From contig JAJEJC010000003.1 of assembly GCA_022828105.1 (NCBI GenBank), positions 79,612 to 143,611 of the forward strand: 64,000 nucleotides of DNA. Direction: 5' to 3'. Below, piece after piece: positions 18,321 through 27,246 of this stretch; position 1 is the first letter of the stretch; each line of letters begins with the position of its first letter. Source of the stretch: Dehalococcoidia bacterium. GTDB lineage: Bacteria; Chloroflexota; Dehalococcoidia; Bin125. The notes under the pieces were generated by a model, which worked only from the letters and a program-made list of their open reading frames with translations, did not search any database and had not been told where the DNA came from. A program made the translations under genes and the position numbers.

Positions 18321-18656
18321 ATGACGACCATGCGCCGGCGGCGGCAGTTCAAGGCCGATCTGTTGACGACGCGCGGGTCGCTGCTGACCGAGTGCTTTGC
18401 GATCGTCGATATCGAAACGACGCGCAACGGCGACGTACGCGAGCGAAGCTGGCGAGGCAAGCTCTCTTCGCTGTCCAATCCCGAGCATTCGCTGGGCGGC
18501 GTTTACGTGCTGCGGCCGCGGGGCGAGGAGGGCGAGGGCAGCCGGATCGAGATCATCGACGGCTTCGAGGAGCGGCTTGGGGTGACCTCGGATGAGTACA
18601 GCTTTATCGGCTCCGGCGATCCGCCTGACGCGGGAGGTCGCAAACGACGGCGCTGA
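18321..18656 (+). CDS. Conserved-looking hypothetical protein
   Basis: 111 residues, not recognised. GGATGGAGG precedes the ATG. The sequence is mixed alpha/beta with a very basic start (MTTMRRRRQF) and a basic end (GGRKRRR), and an acidic middle. It contains no membrane segment, cysteine pair or known motif. Another frame is open over the same bases (18308-18595) but its protein is a low-complexity Ala/Arg string typical of GC-rich shadow frames. It is placed between the MFS gene and proA, on the same strand as both. Confidence 0.6.
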   Translation: MTTMRRRRQFKADLLTTRGSLLTECFAIVDIETTRNGDVRERSWRGKLSSLSNPEHSLGGVYVLRPRGEEGEGSRIEIIDGFEERLGVTSDEYSFIGSGDPPDAGGRKRRR

Positions 18657-18712
18657 GGGCGCCGGGCGATTACGATCATCGAGAGCGACGAGAGCGGACA
18701 GGACCGAACGAC

Positions 18713-20008
18713 ATGGCGACGGCACAGGCGGTGGATGCATCGGCGGAGTTGCGGGCGCAGGCGGAAGCGGCCAAGGCGGCGTCGCCGTCGCTGGGTTGGG
18801 CGACGCGTGAGCAGAAGGACGCGGTGCTGCATCGGGCGGCGGAACTGCTGCGAAAGCGGTCGGCGGAGGTGGTGGCGGCGAACGAGGAGGATGTGGCCGA
18901 GGCGAGCGGGCATCTGAGCGAGGCGATGATCGACCGGCTGAGGCTGACGCCGGAGCGGGTCGAGGCGCTGGCGGTCTCGCTGGAGGAGCTGGCCTTGCTG
19001 GACGATCCGGTCGGGGAGACGATTGACCGCACCACGACGGAGTCCGGGCTGGAGATTGAGCGGGTGCGGGTGCCGCTGGGCGTGATCGCGTCGATCTACG
19101 AGTCGCGGCCCAACGTGACGATCGACATCGGCGCGATCTGTCTGAAGTCGGGCAACGCAGCGGTGTTGCGCGGCGGGCGCGAGGCGCTGCGCTCCAACCG
19201 TCTGCTGGCGGAGGTCCTGCGCGACGCGCTGGCCGACAAGGGGTTGCCGGCCGACGCGATCCAACTGGTGCGCAACACGGATCGGGCGCTAGTCGGCGAG
19301 CTGCTGGCGATGAACGACCTGATCGACCTGATGGTCCCGCGCGGCGGGCACGCGCTGATCAACCGGGTCAGCCGCGAGGCGTCAATGGCGGTAGTCGCCG
19401 GCGGCGTGGGCATCTGTCATACCTACATCGATGCCGCCGCCGACCTGGAGATGGCGCTCAACGTCGTCGACAACGCCAAGCGCCGGCGGGTGAGCATCTG
19501 CAACGCGCTGGATGTGATGCTGGTCCACGAGGCGGTCGCGGCCGACTTCCTGGCGGAACTCGGCCGGCGCTGGGACGCGGATGGTCCGGCCGCCGTGGAG
19601 TTGCGGGCCGACGAACGGGCGGCCGCGCTGCTGGCCGGGACGCCCGCCTGTGTCGCGCCTGCCGGCGAGGACGACTTCGATACCGAGTTTCTCTCGCTGA
19701 CGGCGGCGGTCGGGGTCGTGGACAGCGCGGATGCGGCGCTGGCGCACATCGCCGAGCACGGCAGCGGGCACTCGGAAGCGGTGATCACGGCCGACGAGGC
19801 GCTGGGGCGGCGATTCCTGCGCGAGGTCGATGCGGCGGCGGTCTACGTCAACGCCTCGACGCAGTTCACCGACGGCGGCCAGTTCGGGCTCGGCGCGGAA
19901 GTGGGCATCTCGACCGGCAAGCTGCACGCGCGCGGACCGATGGGTCTGCGCGAACTGACCTCGTACAAGTGGGTGATTCGCGGCGACGGACACATCCGGC
20001 CCGTCTGA
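18713..20008 (+). CDS. proA: Gamma-glutamyl phosphate reductase ProA
   Basis: 431 residues, the usual length. ProA reduces gamma-glutamyl phosphate to glutamate semialdehyde with NADPH, the second step of proline synthesis. The catalytic cysteine is C235 in GVGICHTYID, and the C-terminal NASTQFTDGGQFGLGAEVGI stretch is characteristic. The N-terminal residues 35-60 show the conserved EQKDAVL region. No proB lies nearby in the window, so the pathway is encoded at more than one locus. ATG preceded by GGACAGGACCG, a weak ribosome-binding site. Confidence 0.97.
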   Translation: MATAQAVDASAELRAQAEAAKAASPSLGWATREQKDAVLHRAAELLRKRSAEVVAANEEDVAEASGHLSEAMIDRLRLTPERVEALAVSLEELALLDDPVGETIDRTTTESGLEIERVRVPLGVIASIYESRPNVTIDIGAICLKSGNAAVLRGGREALRSNRLLAEVLRDALADKGLPADAIQLVRNTDRALVGELLAMNDLIDLMVPRGGHALINRVSREASMAVVAGGVGICHTYIDAAADLEMALNVVDNAKRRRVSICNALDVMLVHEAVAADFLAELGRRWDADGPAAVELRADERAAALLAGTPACVAPAGEDDFDTEFLSLTAAVGVVDSADAALAHIAEHGSGHSEAVITADEALGRRFLREVDAAAVYVNASTQFTDGGQFGLGAEVGISTGKLHARGPMGLRELTSYKWVIRGDGHIRPV

Positions 20009-20035
20009 GTATCAAGGGAAAGAGGCGTCGAGCGG

Positions 20036-20326
20036 ATGTTTCACTACGAACGCGAGAGCCGGACGGCGCACTCGGAGTGCTACGTGATCGAGAACGAGAC
20101 GGGTTCGCGCGGGCGGATCGACCTGCACTTCGCCCCGCCGCTCGTCTACGCGACGCTCTGCGTGCCGGAATCCTGGGCGGAGGAAGACATCCAGGACGTG
20201 ATCGCCGACGCCGACGATCGCTGGGCGCTGACCGCCGATCCATTGCGCGACGACCTGATCGTCACCGTCTGGCGCGGCCAGGAAGTGGGCGTCTATTCGC
20301 AGGAAGAGGGAAGCGCAGATGACTGA
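20036..20326 (+). CDS. Hypothetical protein
   Basis: 96 residues, acidic, no recognised domain. It begins MFHYERESRTAHSECYVIEN and has a beta-rich character with several Trp residues. An AAGAGGCG sequence precedes the ATG, and it overlaps the next gene by eight bases (20319-20326), so it probably belongs to a unit of proA, two small acidic proteins and a HAD phosphatase. Codon use matches neighbouring genes. No function is proposed. Confidence 0.65.
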   Translation: MFHYERESRTAHSECYVIENETGSRGRIDLHFAPPLVYATLCVPESWAEEDIQDVIADADDRWALTADPLRDDLIVTVWRGQEVGVYSQEEGSADD

Positions 20327-20750
20327 CGAGACACTGGAAATCGAGGACGCGGCGGAAGAGGCCGAGGCGCAAGACGCGCTGCAGATGCTGTTCGACGGTC
20401 ACGTCGACGTGATGCTGCCGCCGGAAGAGCTCGAGGAGTTCCACGACTTCATCCGCGAAGAGGCGCTGATGCGGCGGCGCTTCGCCGTCTCGTTCCGGCT
20501 GGAATGCCGCTGCCTGGCCTGGATCGGCTACTCGCTGGCCAACATCGTGACCCACGAGGACGGGATCGAGTTCAAGGCGAATCCGCTGCAGACATACGTT
20601 CCCGACCACGAACCGGATGTCGAGCATCCCGAGGGCGCGACCGAGGATCCGCCCGAGCAGTTTCTCGACTGGCCGATCTGGCCGCTCGAGATCTACCAGG
20701 ACGAACTCGAGGAAGGAGAAGCATTGGGCGAAGACGAGGACGACGAGTGA
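20319..20750 (+). CDS. Hypothetical acidic protein
   Basis: 143 residues, unusually rich in Glu and Asp, with an acidic C-terminal tail (EEGEALGEDEDDE). The central part (about 45-100) has mixed hydrophobic strands and two Cys in RLECRCLAW; no known domain was recognised. GGAAGAGGGAAG before the ATG lies inside the preceding gene. It overlaps that gene by eight bases and the HAD gene by GTGA (20747-20750), which supports translation as part of a coupled set. Function unknown. Confidence 0.7.
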   Translation: MTDETLEIEDAAEEAEAQDALQMLFDGHVDVMLPPEELEEFHDFIREEALMRRRFAVSFRLECRCLAWIGYSLANIVTHEDGIEFKANPLQTYVPDHEPDVEHPEGATEDPPEQFLDWPIWPLEIYQDELEEGEALGEDEDDE

Positions 20751-21490
20751 CGAATCGGGATTTGCACGGCAACGGCGGCGGCCGCTTTGCGGCCGTCTTC
20801 TTCGACCTTGACGGCACGCTGGTCAGCGAACGCAGCGGCGTCCGCGAGGCGCGCACGGCGGTCGGCGAGCGGCTGATCGCCCTCGGCCTCTACAGCAAGC
20901 CCGCCACGGCCTTCGCCGACACGATCGAGATGGTGATCGGCGGGATCATGGAGGACAACGACTGGCAGTGGCCGCTCTGGCTGCACGCCGAGGAGTGGAT
21001 GAAGCGCAGCCTGGCGGTCGAGCAGATCACGGTCAGCGAGGACGAGTTCGCGGAGTTGGGCCGCGTCTACCGCGACGAGCGCAGCGACCGCGCCGAAGCG
21101 ATCCAGGGTTGGCGGGAAGCCCTCGCGGCAGCCCGCAGGCACGGTCCGATTGGTCTGATCACGAACTTCAATGACGGCCCGATGCAGCGGCAGAAGATCC
21201 GCGGCGCCGGTCTCGAGGGTCAGTTCGACGGGGTCTATATCTCCGGAGAGGTCGGAGTATGGAAGCCGGAGCCGGGCATCTTCGAACACGCCGCGCGCGA
21301 CCTGGGCGTCGATCCCGGCCAGTGCGTCCATATCGGCAACAACATCCAGTCGGACGTCGAAGGCGCGCTCTCGGCGGGGATGAGCGCGGTGCTGGTGGAG
21401 GAAGACGACCGTCCACGCCCGGCCGGTCTCAATGGCAACGTGGTCTGGTGCGAGGACCTGCTGGGAGTGGCCGAGTGGCTTGAGGGTTGA
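20747..21490 (+). CDS. HAD-superfamily hydrolase (phosphatase-like)
   Basis: 247 residues from a GTG overlapping the previous stop. HAD motif I is DLDGTL with D20 nucleophile and D22 acid/base; motif II lies in LITNFND; motif III Lys is in GVWKPEPGIF; and the late acidic motif is in HIGNNIQSDVEGA, where the usual GD is GN. A helical cap of about 100 residues lies between motif I and II. This resembles small-molecule phosphatases of the YjjG/pyrimidine-nucleotidase type. The open frame continues back to 20504 but that extension overlaps the acidic protein and is not needed. Substrate unknown. Confidence 0.85.
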   Translation: MTNRDLHGNGGGRFAAVFFDLDGTLVSERSGVREARTAVGERLIALGLYSKPATAFADTIEMVIGGIMEDNDWQWPLWLHAEEWMKRSLAVEQITVSEDEFAELGRVYRDERSDRAEAIQGWREALAAARRHGPIGLITNFNDGPMQRQKIRGAGLEGQFDGVYISGEVGVWKPEPGIFEHAARDLGVDPGQCVHIGNNIQSDVEGALSAGMSAVLVEEDDRPRPAGLNGNVVWCEDLLGVAEWLEG

Positions 21491-21539
21491 GCGATGCGCA
21501 GGAGGTATCGGCGGAGCGCGGTGAGTCTGGTTTAGCCGC

Positions 21540-21562
21540 GTCGGCCAATTGAAGTTGCCGAC
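21540..21562. terminator. Hairpin between convergent genes, possible bidirectional terminator
   Basis: Arms GTCGGC and GCCGAC, extended by AA/TT pairs, with a short loop; TGTTTGATTA follows on the plus strand. It lies in the 79-base gap between the ends of the HAD gene and the transketolase C-subunit gene. The stem is modest and the T-tract is interrupted, so termination strength is uncertain. Confidence 0.4.
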
Positions 21563-21569
21563 TGTTTGA

Positions 21570-22544
21570 TTACTTCCGCGCAAGTGCGCGTTTGGCGGCG
21601 ACGGCGACTGACTCCGCGGTGAGCCCGTATTCCTGTAGCAGCGCCGTCCACGGGCCGGACTGTCCGAAGCGGTCTTCGATCCCGACCTGTTCCATCGGCA
21701 CAGGACAGTGCGCCGCCAGCGTGCGGGCGACGGCCGAGCCCAGGCCGCCGATCACATTGTGCTCCTCGGCACAGACAATCGCGCCGGTCTGCTGTGCGGC
21801 CTGAATCACTGCTTCCTCGTCAAGCGGCTTAATCGAGGCCATGTTGAGTACGCGAGCGCCGACGCCTTCGTCGGCGAGCGCGTCGGCGGCGCGGATCGTT
21901 GGTTCGACCATCAGTCCGCAGGCGATCAGGGTGAGATCGTCTCCCTCGCGGATGCGTTCCGCATGTCCGAGTTCGAAGCGCGAAATCGACTCATCGAGAT
22001 GGATGATCGGCAGCTTGGGACGGCCCAGCCGGATGTACCAGGGTTCGTTGTCTTCGGCTGCGCGGCGGATCGCCCAGTCGGCCTCGACCGCGTCGCTGGG
22101 CACGACCACGTTCATGCCTGGCAGCGAGGTCATCAGGGCAAGGTCCTCGATTGCCTGCGCGGAAGCGCCGTCCTCGCCGACCGAGATGCCGCCGTGCGAG
22201 GCGATCAGCTTGACGTTCATCCGCTGTTGAGCGATCTGGACGCGGATCTGGTCGAAGCAGTGTCCGGGCATGAAGACGGCGAACGAGGCCGCGTAGACGG
22301 TCTTGCCGGTCGAGGCGAGTCCCGCGGCGATGCTGATCATGTTCTGCTCGGCGGCGCCGACTGTGAACCAGCGATCAGGGTGTGAGGCGGCGAGCTTGTT
22401 GCCGCCGGTCGAGGCGGAGAGATCGGCGTCGAGCGCGACGATGTCGTGTCCGGCGTCGGCCAGCTTGACCAGGGCGGGTCCATAGGCCTCGCGCGCCGCT
22501 GCAGGCGGCGGTACCGGAATCGCGGCAGGGCTCGAGGAAGTCAT
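21570..22544 (-). CDS. Transketolase, C-terminal subunit
   Basis: 324 residues, equal to the pyrimidine-binding and C-terminal domains of transketolase. The catalytic glutamate that activates the thiamine ring is E66 in FTVGAAEQNMI. Split transketolases made of two polypeptides are common in archaea and several bacterial phyla. This subunit pairs with the upstream gene at 22541-23401, which overlaps it by ATGA, so equimolar translation is likely. Together they transfer two-carbon ketol units in the non-oxidative pentose phosphate pathway; a DXP-synthase-like or sugar-specific role is less likely but possible for split paralogs. Confidence 0.92.
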   Translation of the reverse strand: MTSSSPAAIPVPPPAAAREAYGPALVKLADAGHDIVALDADLSASTGGNKLAASHPDRWFTVGAAEQNMISIAAGLASTGKTVYAASFAVFMPGHCFDQIRVQIAQQRMNVKLIASHGGISVGEDGASAQAIEDLALMTSLPGMNVVVPSDAVEADWAIRRAAEDNEPWYIRLGRPKLPIIHLDESISRFELGHAERIREGDDLTLIACGLMVEPTIRAADALADEGVGARVLNMASIKPLDEEAVIQAAQQTGAIVCAEEHNVIGGLGSAVARTLAAHCPVPMEQVGIEDRFGQSGPWTALLQEYGLTAESVAVAAKRALARK

Positions 22545-23401
22545 GTCAGACCTCCATCGATCTCTTCGAGCGCCTGCGCGAGTTGCTCGTCGGACGGTCC
22601 CTTGCCGTGCCAGCCGGCGGGGTTCTCGGCCATGAATGAGACGCCGCGACCTTTGACGGTCTCGCAGATCACGACCTGCGGCGCGTCGCTACGGGCGCGG
22701 GCCGTGAGCATCGCGTCGCGGACCGCTTCGACATCGTGACCGTCAACGTGCTGGACGCCCCATCCGAACGCGGCCCACTTGTCACCGACCGGGTCGATGC
22801 GCATAATCTCGTCGCCCGGTCCGTCGTTCTGGAAGTGGTTGCGGTCGACGATCGCCGTGATCCGATGCAGGCCGAAGTGCGAGGCCGACATGATCGCCTC
22901 CCAGTTCTGACCTTCGTTGAGCTCGCCGTCGCCAACCACGACGAAGATCTGTCCTTCGTCGTCGGCCAAGCCGTCGAGCTGATGTCCAAGCGCGATACCC
23001 ACGGCGAAGGACAGGCCCATGCCCAGCGCGCCGCCCGACATCTCGACGCCGGGCGGTTTGTTGCGCACCACGTGCCCCTGCAGCTCGGTGCCCAGCGCGC
23101 GGAAGGTGGGGATGACCTCGCGGTCGAAGTAGCCGGCCTCCGCCAGCGTCGCGTAGACCACCGGCGTCGCGTGGCCCTTGCTCAGAATCACTCTGTCGCG
23201 CCGACCCCACTGCGGGTTGGCCGGATCGTGCCGCGCGACGCCGCCGAAGTAGAGCGCGGCGAAGATCTCGGTCGCCGAGAGCGAGCCGCCCGGATGTCCC
23301 GACTGGGCTGCGTGGGTCATTTCCACGATGTGGCGGCGAATGCGCTTGCAGACATCGAGCAGCGCGCTGGTGTCGGCTGCCGTCACGGTCGAAGTAGTCA
23401 T
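22541..23401 (-). CDS. Transketolase, N-terminal (thiamine diphosphate-binding) subunit
   Basis: 286 residues. The thiamine diphosphate and metal motif is GDGELNEGQNWEA (157-169), and the substrate-contacting histidines are in SGHPGGS (H36) and KGHAT (H77). It corresponds to the pyrophosphate-binding domain of transketolase and needs the C-subunit encoded immediately downstream. It is divergent from thpR. A perfect 10-base inverted repeat starts 25 bases upstream of its start codon and could act on its expression. Confidence 0.93.
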   Translation of the reverse strand: MTTSTVTAADTSALLDVCKRIRRHIVEMTHAAQSGHPGGSLSATEIFAALYFGGVARHDPANPQWGRRDRVILSKGHATPVVYATLAEAGYFDREVIPTFRALGTELQGHVVRNKPPGVEMSGGALGMGLSFAVGIALGHQLDGLADDEGQIFVVVGDGELNEGQNWEAIMSASHFGLHRITAIVDRNHFQNDGPGDEIMRIDPVGDKWAAFGWGVQHVDGHDVEAVRDAMLTARARSDAPQVVICETVKGRGVSFMAENPAGWHGKGPSDEQLAQALEEIDGGLT

Positions 23402-23425
23402 CGCGTGAGGAATCTAGCCTCTGGG

Positions 23426-23450
23426 TTGGCGTGCGGGGATCGCACGCCAA
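23426..23450. promoter_or_regulatory. Perfect 10-bp inverted repeat upstream of the transketolase operon
   Basis: Arms TTGGCGTGCG and CGCACGCCAA flank a five-base centre. It lies in the intergenic region between the divergent transketolase and thpR genes, 25 bases from the transketolase start. It could be a repressor operator or a leader hairpin; no promoter elements around it are clear enough to choose. Confidence 0.45.
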
Positions 23451-23584
23451 TGCTAATGCGGGATCGCGATTACCGATACCGAGCGGCAGCGGACGGCGTG
23501 AGACGCTGTGGAGCGCTGGGGCGCACTGTGGAACAGCGGCCTTGTCGAACGGCAGCCTTGACTCGGAAGGGAGAGCCGGAGCGT

Positions 23585-24157
23585 ATGCGGTTATTCGTCG
23601 AGGCCGTGCTCGATCGGTCGGCGCTTGCGGCGTGCTGGTCCGCCGGCAGAGCCCTGGCGGCGGATCCGTCCTTCCCCGAGCGGAGAGTTCGCTGGGTCAG
23701 CCGCGAGGCGAGTCACCTGACGCTGCGATTTCTGGGCGAAGTGGAAGAGGAGGGCGCCTCTGCCATCATGGAGTCGCTGGCGGCGCTCGAAGGCTCGGGC
23801 GGCTTCGAGCTGCAACTGGACGAGATCGGCAGTTTCGGCGGTCGGCGTCCACGGGTGATTTGGGTCGGCTTCGCCGCCGACGCCGGCCTGCAGCGACTGA
23901 GGATGTTGCGCTCGGACCTGGACTCGGCGCTTGACGCAGTGGGCATCGAGCCCGAACTAGGCGCCTTCCGGCCGCACCTGACGCTTGGACGAGTGCGTCG
24001 GCAGGCGTCGCATGATGATTTGACAGCGATCCGGCAGGCGGTTGATCGCGCCGAACCGCTCCGTGTGCGATCGGCGGTTAAGCAGGTCGCGTTGGTCCAT
24101 TCCACACTGTTGACGGATGGTCCGCGCTATCGACGATTGGCGCGCATAGACCTGTAA
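23585..24157 (+). CDS. thpR: RNA 2',3'-cyclic phosphodiesterase ThpR (2'-5' RNA ligase family)
   Basis: 190 residues with the two HxTx motifs of the 2H phosphoesterase superfamily: HLTL at H44/T46 and HLTL at H131/T133. The family hydrolyses 2',3'-cyclic phosphate ends of RNA and reversibly ligates 2'-5' bonds in vitro. The start ATG at 23585 follows GGGAGAGCCGGAG; a much longer open frame upstream runs antisense to transketolase and is not coding. Physiological RNA target unknown. Confidence 0.92.
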   Translation: MRLFVEAVLDRSALAACWSAGRALAADPSFPERRVRWVSREASHLTLRFLGEVEEEGASAIMESLAALEGSGGFELQLDEIGSFGGRRPRVIWVGFAADAGLQRLRMLRSDLDSALDAVGIEPELGAFRPHLTLGRVRRQASHDDLTAIRQAVDRAEPLRVRSAVKQVALVHSTLLTDGPRYRRLARIDL

Positions 24158-24209
24158 CATTTGGACATACGGCGAGACGCCCGGCGGCGGATTCCGAGGG
24201 AGTTCAGCG

Positions 24210-24470
24210 ATGCAGAGCAGCCTGATCTCGAAGATTGAGAAGGCGCGGATCTACGCGGAGCAGCTTGAGCGGTTTCAGGTCACGTCGCTGCGCTGCGACG
24301 TGCGCGGCGACTCGACGACCCACACAGCGGAGTTGAGTCCCAGCGGCTGGGATTGCGACTGCCACTTCTTCCAGGACGCCAACACCTGCTCGCACACGAT
24401 GGCGCTGGAACGAATTCTCGATGAGATGCTGCCCGAGGCGTTCCGTCCCGCGTTCCCCAGCGGGAAGTAG
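24210..24470 (+). CDS. SWIM zinc-finger mini-protein
   Basis: 86 residues. The only recognised element is an intact SWIM-type zinc site CxCx8CxH: C49, C51, C60, H62. A helical N-terminus (about 5-25) and helical C-terminus (about 62-75) frame it. SWIM domains usually occur as parts of SWI2/SNF2 helicases or transposases and bind DNA or protein; a stand-alone protein of this size is a minimal form. ATG preceded by CCGAGGGAG. Located between thpR and the convergent fabF. Function unknown. Confidence 0.8.
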   Translation: MQSSLISKIEKARIYAEQLERFQVTSLRCDVRGDSTTHTAELSPSGWDCDCHFFQDANTCSHTMALERILDEMLPEAFRPAFPSGK

Positions 24471-24505
24471 CGCTCCGACGCCTCCAAGGTGGATCGGTGA
24501 GCCGG

Positions 24506-25777
24506 TTACCGCGCTCGACGGAAGACCAGGCAGGCATTCTGACCGCCGAAGCCGAATGAGTTCTTGAGCACGGCGTTGACCTCGGTCGCGCGCGCCTCAT
24601 TGGGCACGTAGTCGAGGTCGCAATCCGGATCGGGCGTCGTGTAGTTGATCGTTGGATGTACCCGGCCGTCCATGATCGACTTGATCGCCGCAATCGACTC
24701 CAACCCGCCCGCGCCGCCGAAGATGTGACCAATCATCGACTTGGTCGACGAGATTGGAATGCCGCGCGCCGCTTCGCCCAGGGCGACCTTGATCGCGCGT
24801 GTCTCGGACGCGTCGTTGAGCGGCGTCGAAGTGCCGTGCGCGTTGACATAGTCAATTTCTTCCGCTGCGATGCCGGCGTCTTCCATCGCCCAGTTGATCG
24901 CCCGGATCGGGCCCGCTCCGTCGGCGTCGGGCATGACCAGGTGATGCGCGTCGGCCGAGGAGCCGAAACCGGCCAACTCGACTTGCGCCTCGACGCCGCG
25001 TCTGCGCGCCGACTCCTCCGACTCGAGCACGATGATCCCGGCGCCTTCGCCGGGCACGAAGCCGTCGCGATCGGCGTCGAATGGACGCGAGGCCTCGGTC
25101 GGGTGCTCATTCCGCGTGGTCAGTGCCCGCATCACTGCGAATCCGCCGAGCCCGAGCTGGCAGAACCCGGCCTCGGTGCCGCCCGAGATGACGATGTCGG
25201 CTTGCCCGTTGCGGATCACGTTGGCCGCGTCGCCCAGCGCCTGGGTGCCGGCCGCACAGGCCGTGACCACGGTGGTGTTGTAGCCCAGTAGACCGAACTG
25301 CATGGCGATGTTGGCCGCCGCCATGTTGGGTAGCACCTTGGGCAGGAAAAGCGGATCGAGCCGCATCCCGCCGCGATCGAAGAGCGTGCTCGCGGTGGCC
25401 TGGATCTCCGGATAACCGCCGGCGCCGTTGCCCAGCACGACCCCGATCCGGCTGCGGTCCATGGAGTCCAGGTCGAGCTGCGCATCCTCGATCGCCTCGC
25501 GAGCCGCCGCAACCGCGAACTGCGTAAAGCGCGCCATCCTGCGCGCCGATTTGCGATCGATGAAGTCGCGCGGCTCGAAATCGCGGATCTCCCCGCCAAT
25601 CGTGCAACTGAAACCCGAAACGTCGAAGTTCTCGATCGGCTTGATCGCGCTCTCGCCCGAGAGCAACTTCTCCCACATCAACTGGACACTCGGGCCGTAG
25701 GGCGAGACCGCTCCCATGCCGCTGACGACCACGCGCGGTCGGTCTGAGCGACCCTGAGCAATGCCTGCGTCTGTCAT
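24506..25777 (-). CDS. fabF: Beta-ketoacyl-ACP synthase II FabF
   Basis: 423 residues, typical length. Elongates acyl-ACP with malonyl-ACP in fatty acid synthesis. The Cys-His-His triad is complete: C174 (TACAAGTQ), H314 (NAHGTSTPLND) and H351 (STKSMIGHIFGGAGG), with K346 nearby. The start overlaps the folC stop by four bases (25774-25777), an arrangement implying coupling. A 16-residue N-terminal extension precedes the usual VVVSGMG opening. Other fab genes are not in the window. Confidence 0.96.
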   Translation of the reverse strand: MTDAGIAQGRSDRPRVVVSGMGAVSPYGPSVQLMWEKLLSGESAIKPIENFDVSGFSCTIGGEIRDFEPRDFIDRKSARRMARFTQFAVAAAREAIEDAQLDLDSMDRSRIGVVLGNGAGGYPEIQATASTLFDRGGMRLDPLFLPKVLPNMAAANIAMQFGLLGYNTTVVTACAAGTQALGDAANVIRNGQADIVISGGTEAGFCQLGLGGFAVMRALTTRNEHPTEASRPFDADRDGFVPGEGAGIIVLESEESARRRGVEAQVELAGFGSSADAHHLVMPDADGAGPIRAINWAMEDAGIAAEEIDYVNAHGTSTPLNDASETRAIKVALGEAARGIPISSTKSMIGHIFGGAGGLESIAAIKSIMDGRVHPTINYTTPDPDCDLDYVPNEARATEVNAVLKNSFGFGGQNACLVFRRAR

Positions 25778-27246
25778 ACGGTCGGGTCCTCCGCTCGGCG
25801 AGCGACGGCCGTGGCCGGCGGGTCGCTGAGCAGTCGACGCGCGTCGGCCGCGAGCGAGAGCGATCCCAGCACCAGGATCAGATCGCTGCCCTGCGCGGAT
25901 TGGCCGGCTGCCGCAAGCGCAGCGTGCGGGTCCTCATGCACGCTCAGCGCGCCCTGCCAGTCGCCGTTGACGAACGCGTCGGCCACTTGCTGCGGAGACC
26001 GCGCGCGCGGATGGTCCGACGTCGTCGCGTAGACGTGATCGCTGCGCGCTTGGATCAGCCGCGCCATGTCGAGCAGCGCCTTGTCGCCCAGGACGCCGAA
26101 GACGACGTGCAGCTCCCGGTGAGGGAAATACTCCTTGCAGGCGTCCAACGCGCGCTGGACCGACTCCGCGTTGTGCGCGCCGTCGAGCACGACCCTGGGC
26201 GGCCCGCCGAGCTCGTTCGCGGCGAATGCCTCGGGCAGCCCAAACGACTCGAGCCGCGCCGGCCAGCGGACGGTCGCCAGTCCCTTGTGCAGCGCCTCCG
26301 ACGGAACCGCCACGCTGCCCGCCGCGACCAGCGCGTCGATGGTCGCGATCGCGGTCAGCGCGTTGTCAATCTGGTGGCGTCCCAGCAGCGGCAGGAGGTG
26401 CATGGCATGCGGCTGCTCGCCCGGTCGCGGCTGCAGTCGCCGCAGCCGGAACCATTGGCCCCACTGCTCAACCCCGGCCGGTTCGGACTCATAGGCGCCG
26501 CCGACATCGACCAGCGGAACGGGCATATCGTCGGCCGCGGCGACGACGACCTCCGCCGCCTCCGGGTAGCGCTGCGGGGCGAGGATCACCGAGCGGCATG
26601 CCGCGCTGATGATGCCCGCTTTTTCGGCCGCAATCTGCGTGATCTTGTCGCCCAAAATGTCGGTGTGCTCATAGGAGAGCGATGTGATCACGGCGGCGTC
26701 GGTACTGGAAAACACGTTGGTGCTGTCCAGCCGACCGCCAAGTCCCACCTCCACGATCTGCACATCGACATCGTGCGCATGAAACGCGTGGAAGCTCAGC
26801 GCCGTGAGAATCTCAAACGTGCTGATGTGTCCCGAATCGTCGGCGAGTTCCGCCTCGATCACGTGACGCATCTGCTCGGCCAGGCGGGCGAACTCCTGCT
26901 CCGGCAACGGCGCGCCCAGAATGCGGATGCGTTCGGCAAAGTCGTGCAGGTGCGGACTGGTGAACAGGCCGGTGCGGAATCCCGCCGCCCGCAGCACGGA
27001 CTCGATCATCGCCGCAGTCGAACCTTTGCCCTTGCTGCCGGCGATGTGGATCGTGGTGCGGCCATGCTGGGGATCGCCCAGCCGGCGCAGAATCGAACGT
27101 ATCCGATCAAGCGCGAAGTCGCCCTTGGCGCGGCGCGGACCCGATCCGCGTTCGAAGTCGGCGAACGACATCAGCCAGTCGACCGCTTCAGCGTGGCTGC
27201 GGATCGGCTCGCCGACTCGCGAATCGGAACCTCTCGTCGACCCCAT
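25774..27246 (-). CDS. folC: Folylpolyglutamate synthase/dihydrofolate synthase FolC
   Basis: 490 residues. Adds glutamate to dihydropteroate and/or folates using ATP (Mur ligase family). The P-loop GSKGKGST is at 70-77, the fold's DSTN and EHTD segments follow (GGRLDSTNVF, SYEHTDILGD), and LDGAHN is present in the C-terminal domain. The ATG at 27246 was chosen over a GTG at 27306 because GGGAGCGAGGCAG precedes it and it gives a more family-like N-terminus (AVDWLMSFADFERG from about 21). It overlaps fabF by four bases and is divergent from fbp. Confidence 0.93.
   Translation of the reverse strand: MGSTRGSDSRVGEPIRSHAEAVDWLMSFADFERGSGPRRAKGDFALDRIRSILRRLGDPQHGRTTIHIAGSKGKGSTAAMIESVLRAAGFRTGLFTSPHLHDFAERIRILGAPLPEQEFARLAEQMRHVIEAELADDSGHISTFEILTALSFHAFHAHDVDVQIVEVGLGGRLDSTNVFSSTDAAVITSLSYEHTDILGDKITQIAAEKAGIISAACRSVILAPQRYPEAAEVVVAAADDMPVPLVDVGGAYESEPAGVEQWGQWFRLRRLQPRPGEQPHAMHLLPLLGRHQIDNALTAIATIDALVAAGSVAVPSEALHKGLATVRWPARLESFGLPEAFAANELGGPPRVVLDGAHNAESVQRALDACKEYFPHRELHVVFGVLGDKALLDMARLIQARSDHVYATTSDHPRARSPQQVADAFVNGDWQGALSVHEDPHAALAAAGQSAQGSDLILVLGSLSLAADARRLLSDPPATAVARRAEDPTV

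Noticed and set aside
18308..18595. Alternative frame over the hypothetical gene at 18321
   Set aside because: Low-complexity Ala/Arg product; the 18321 frame has a GGAGG-type ribosome-binding site and balanced composition.
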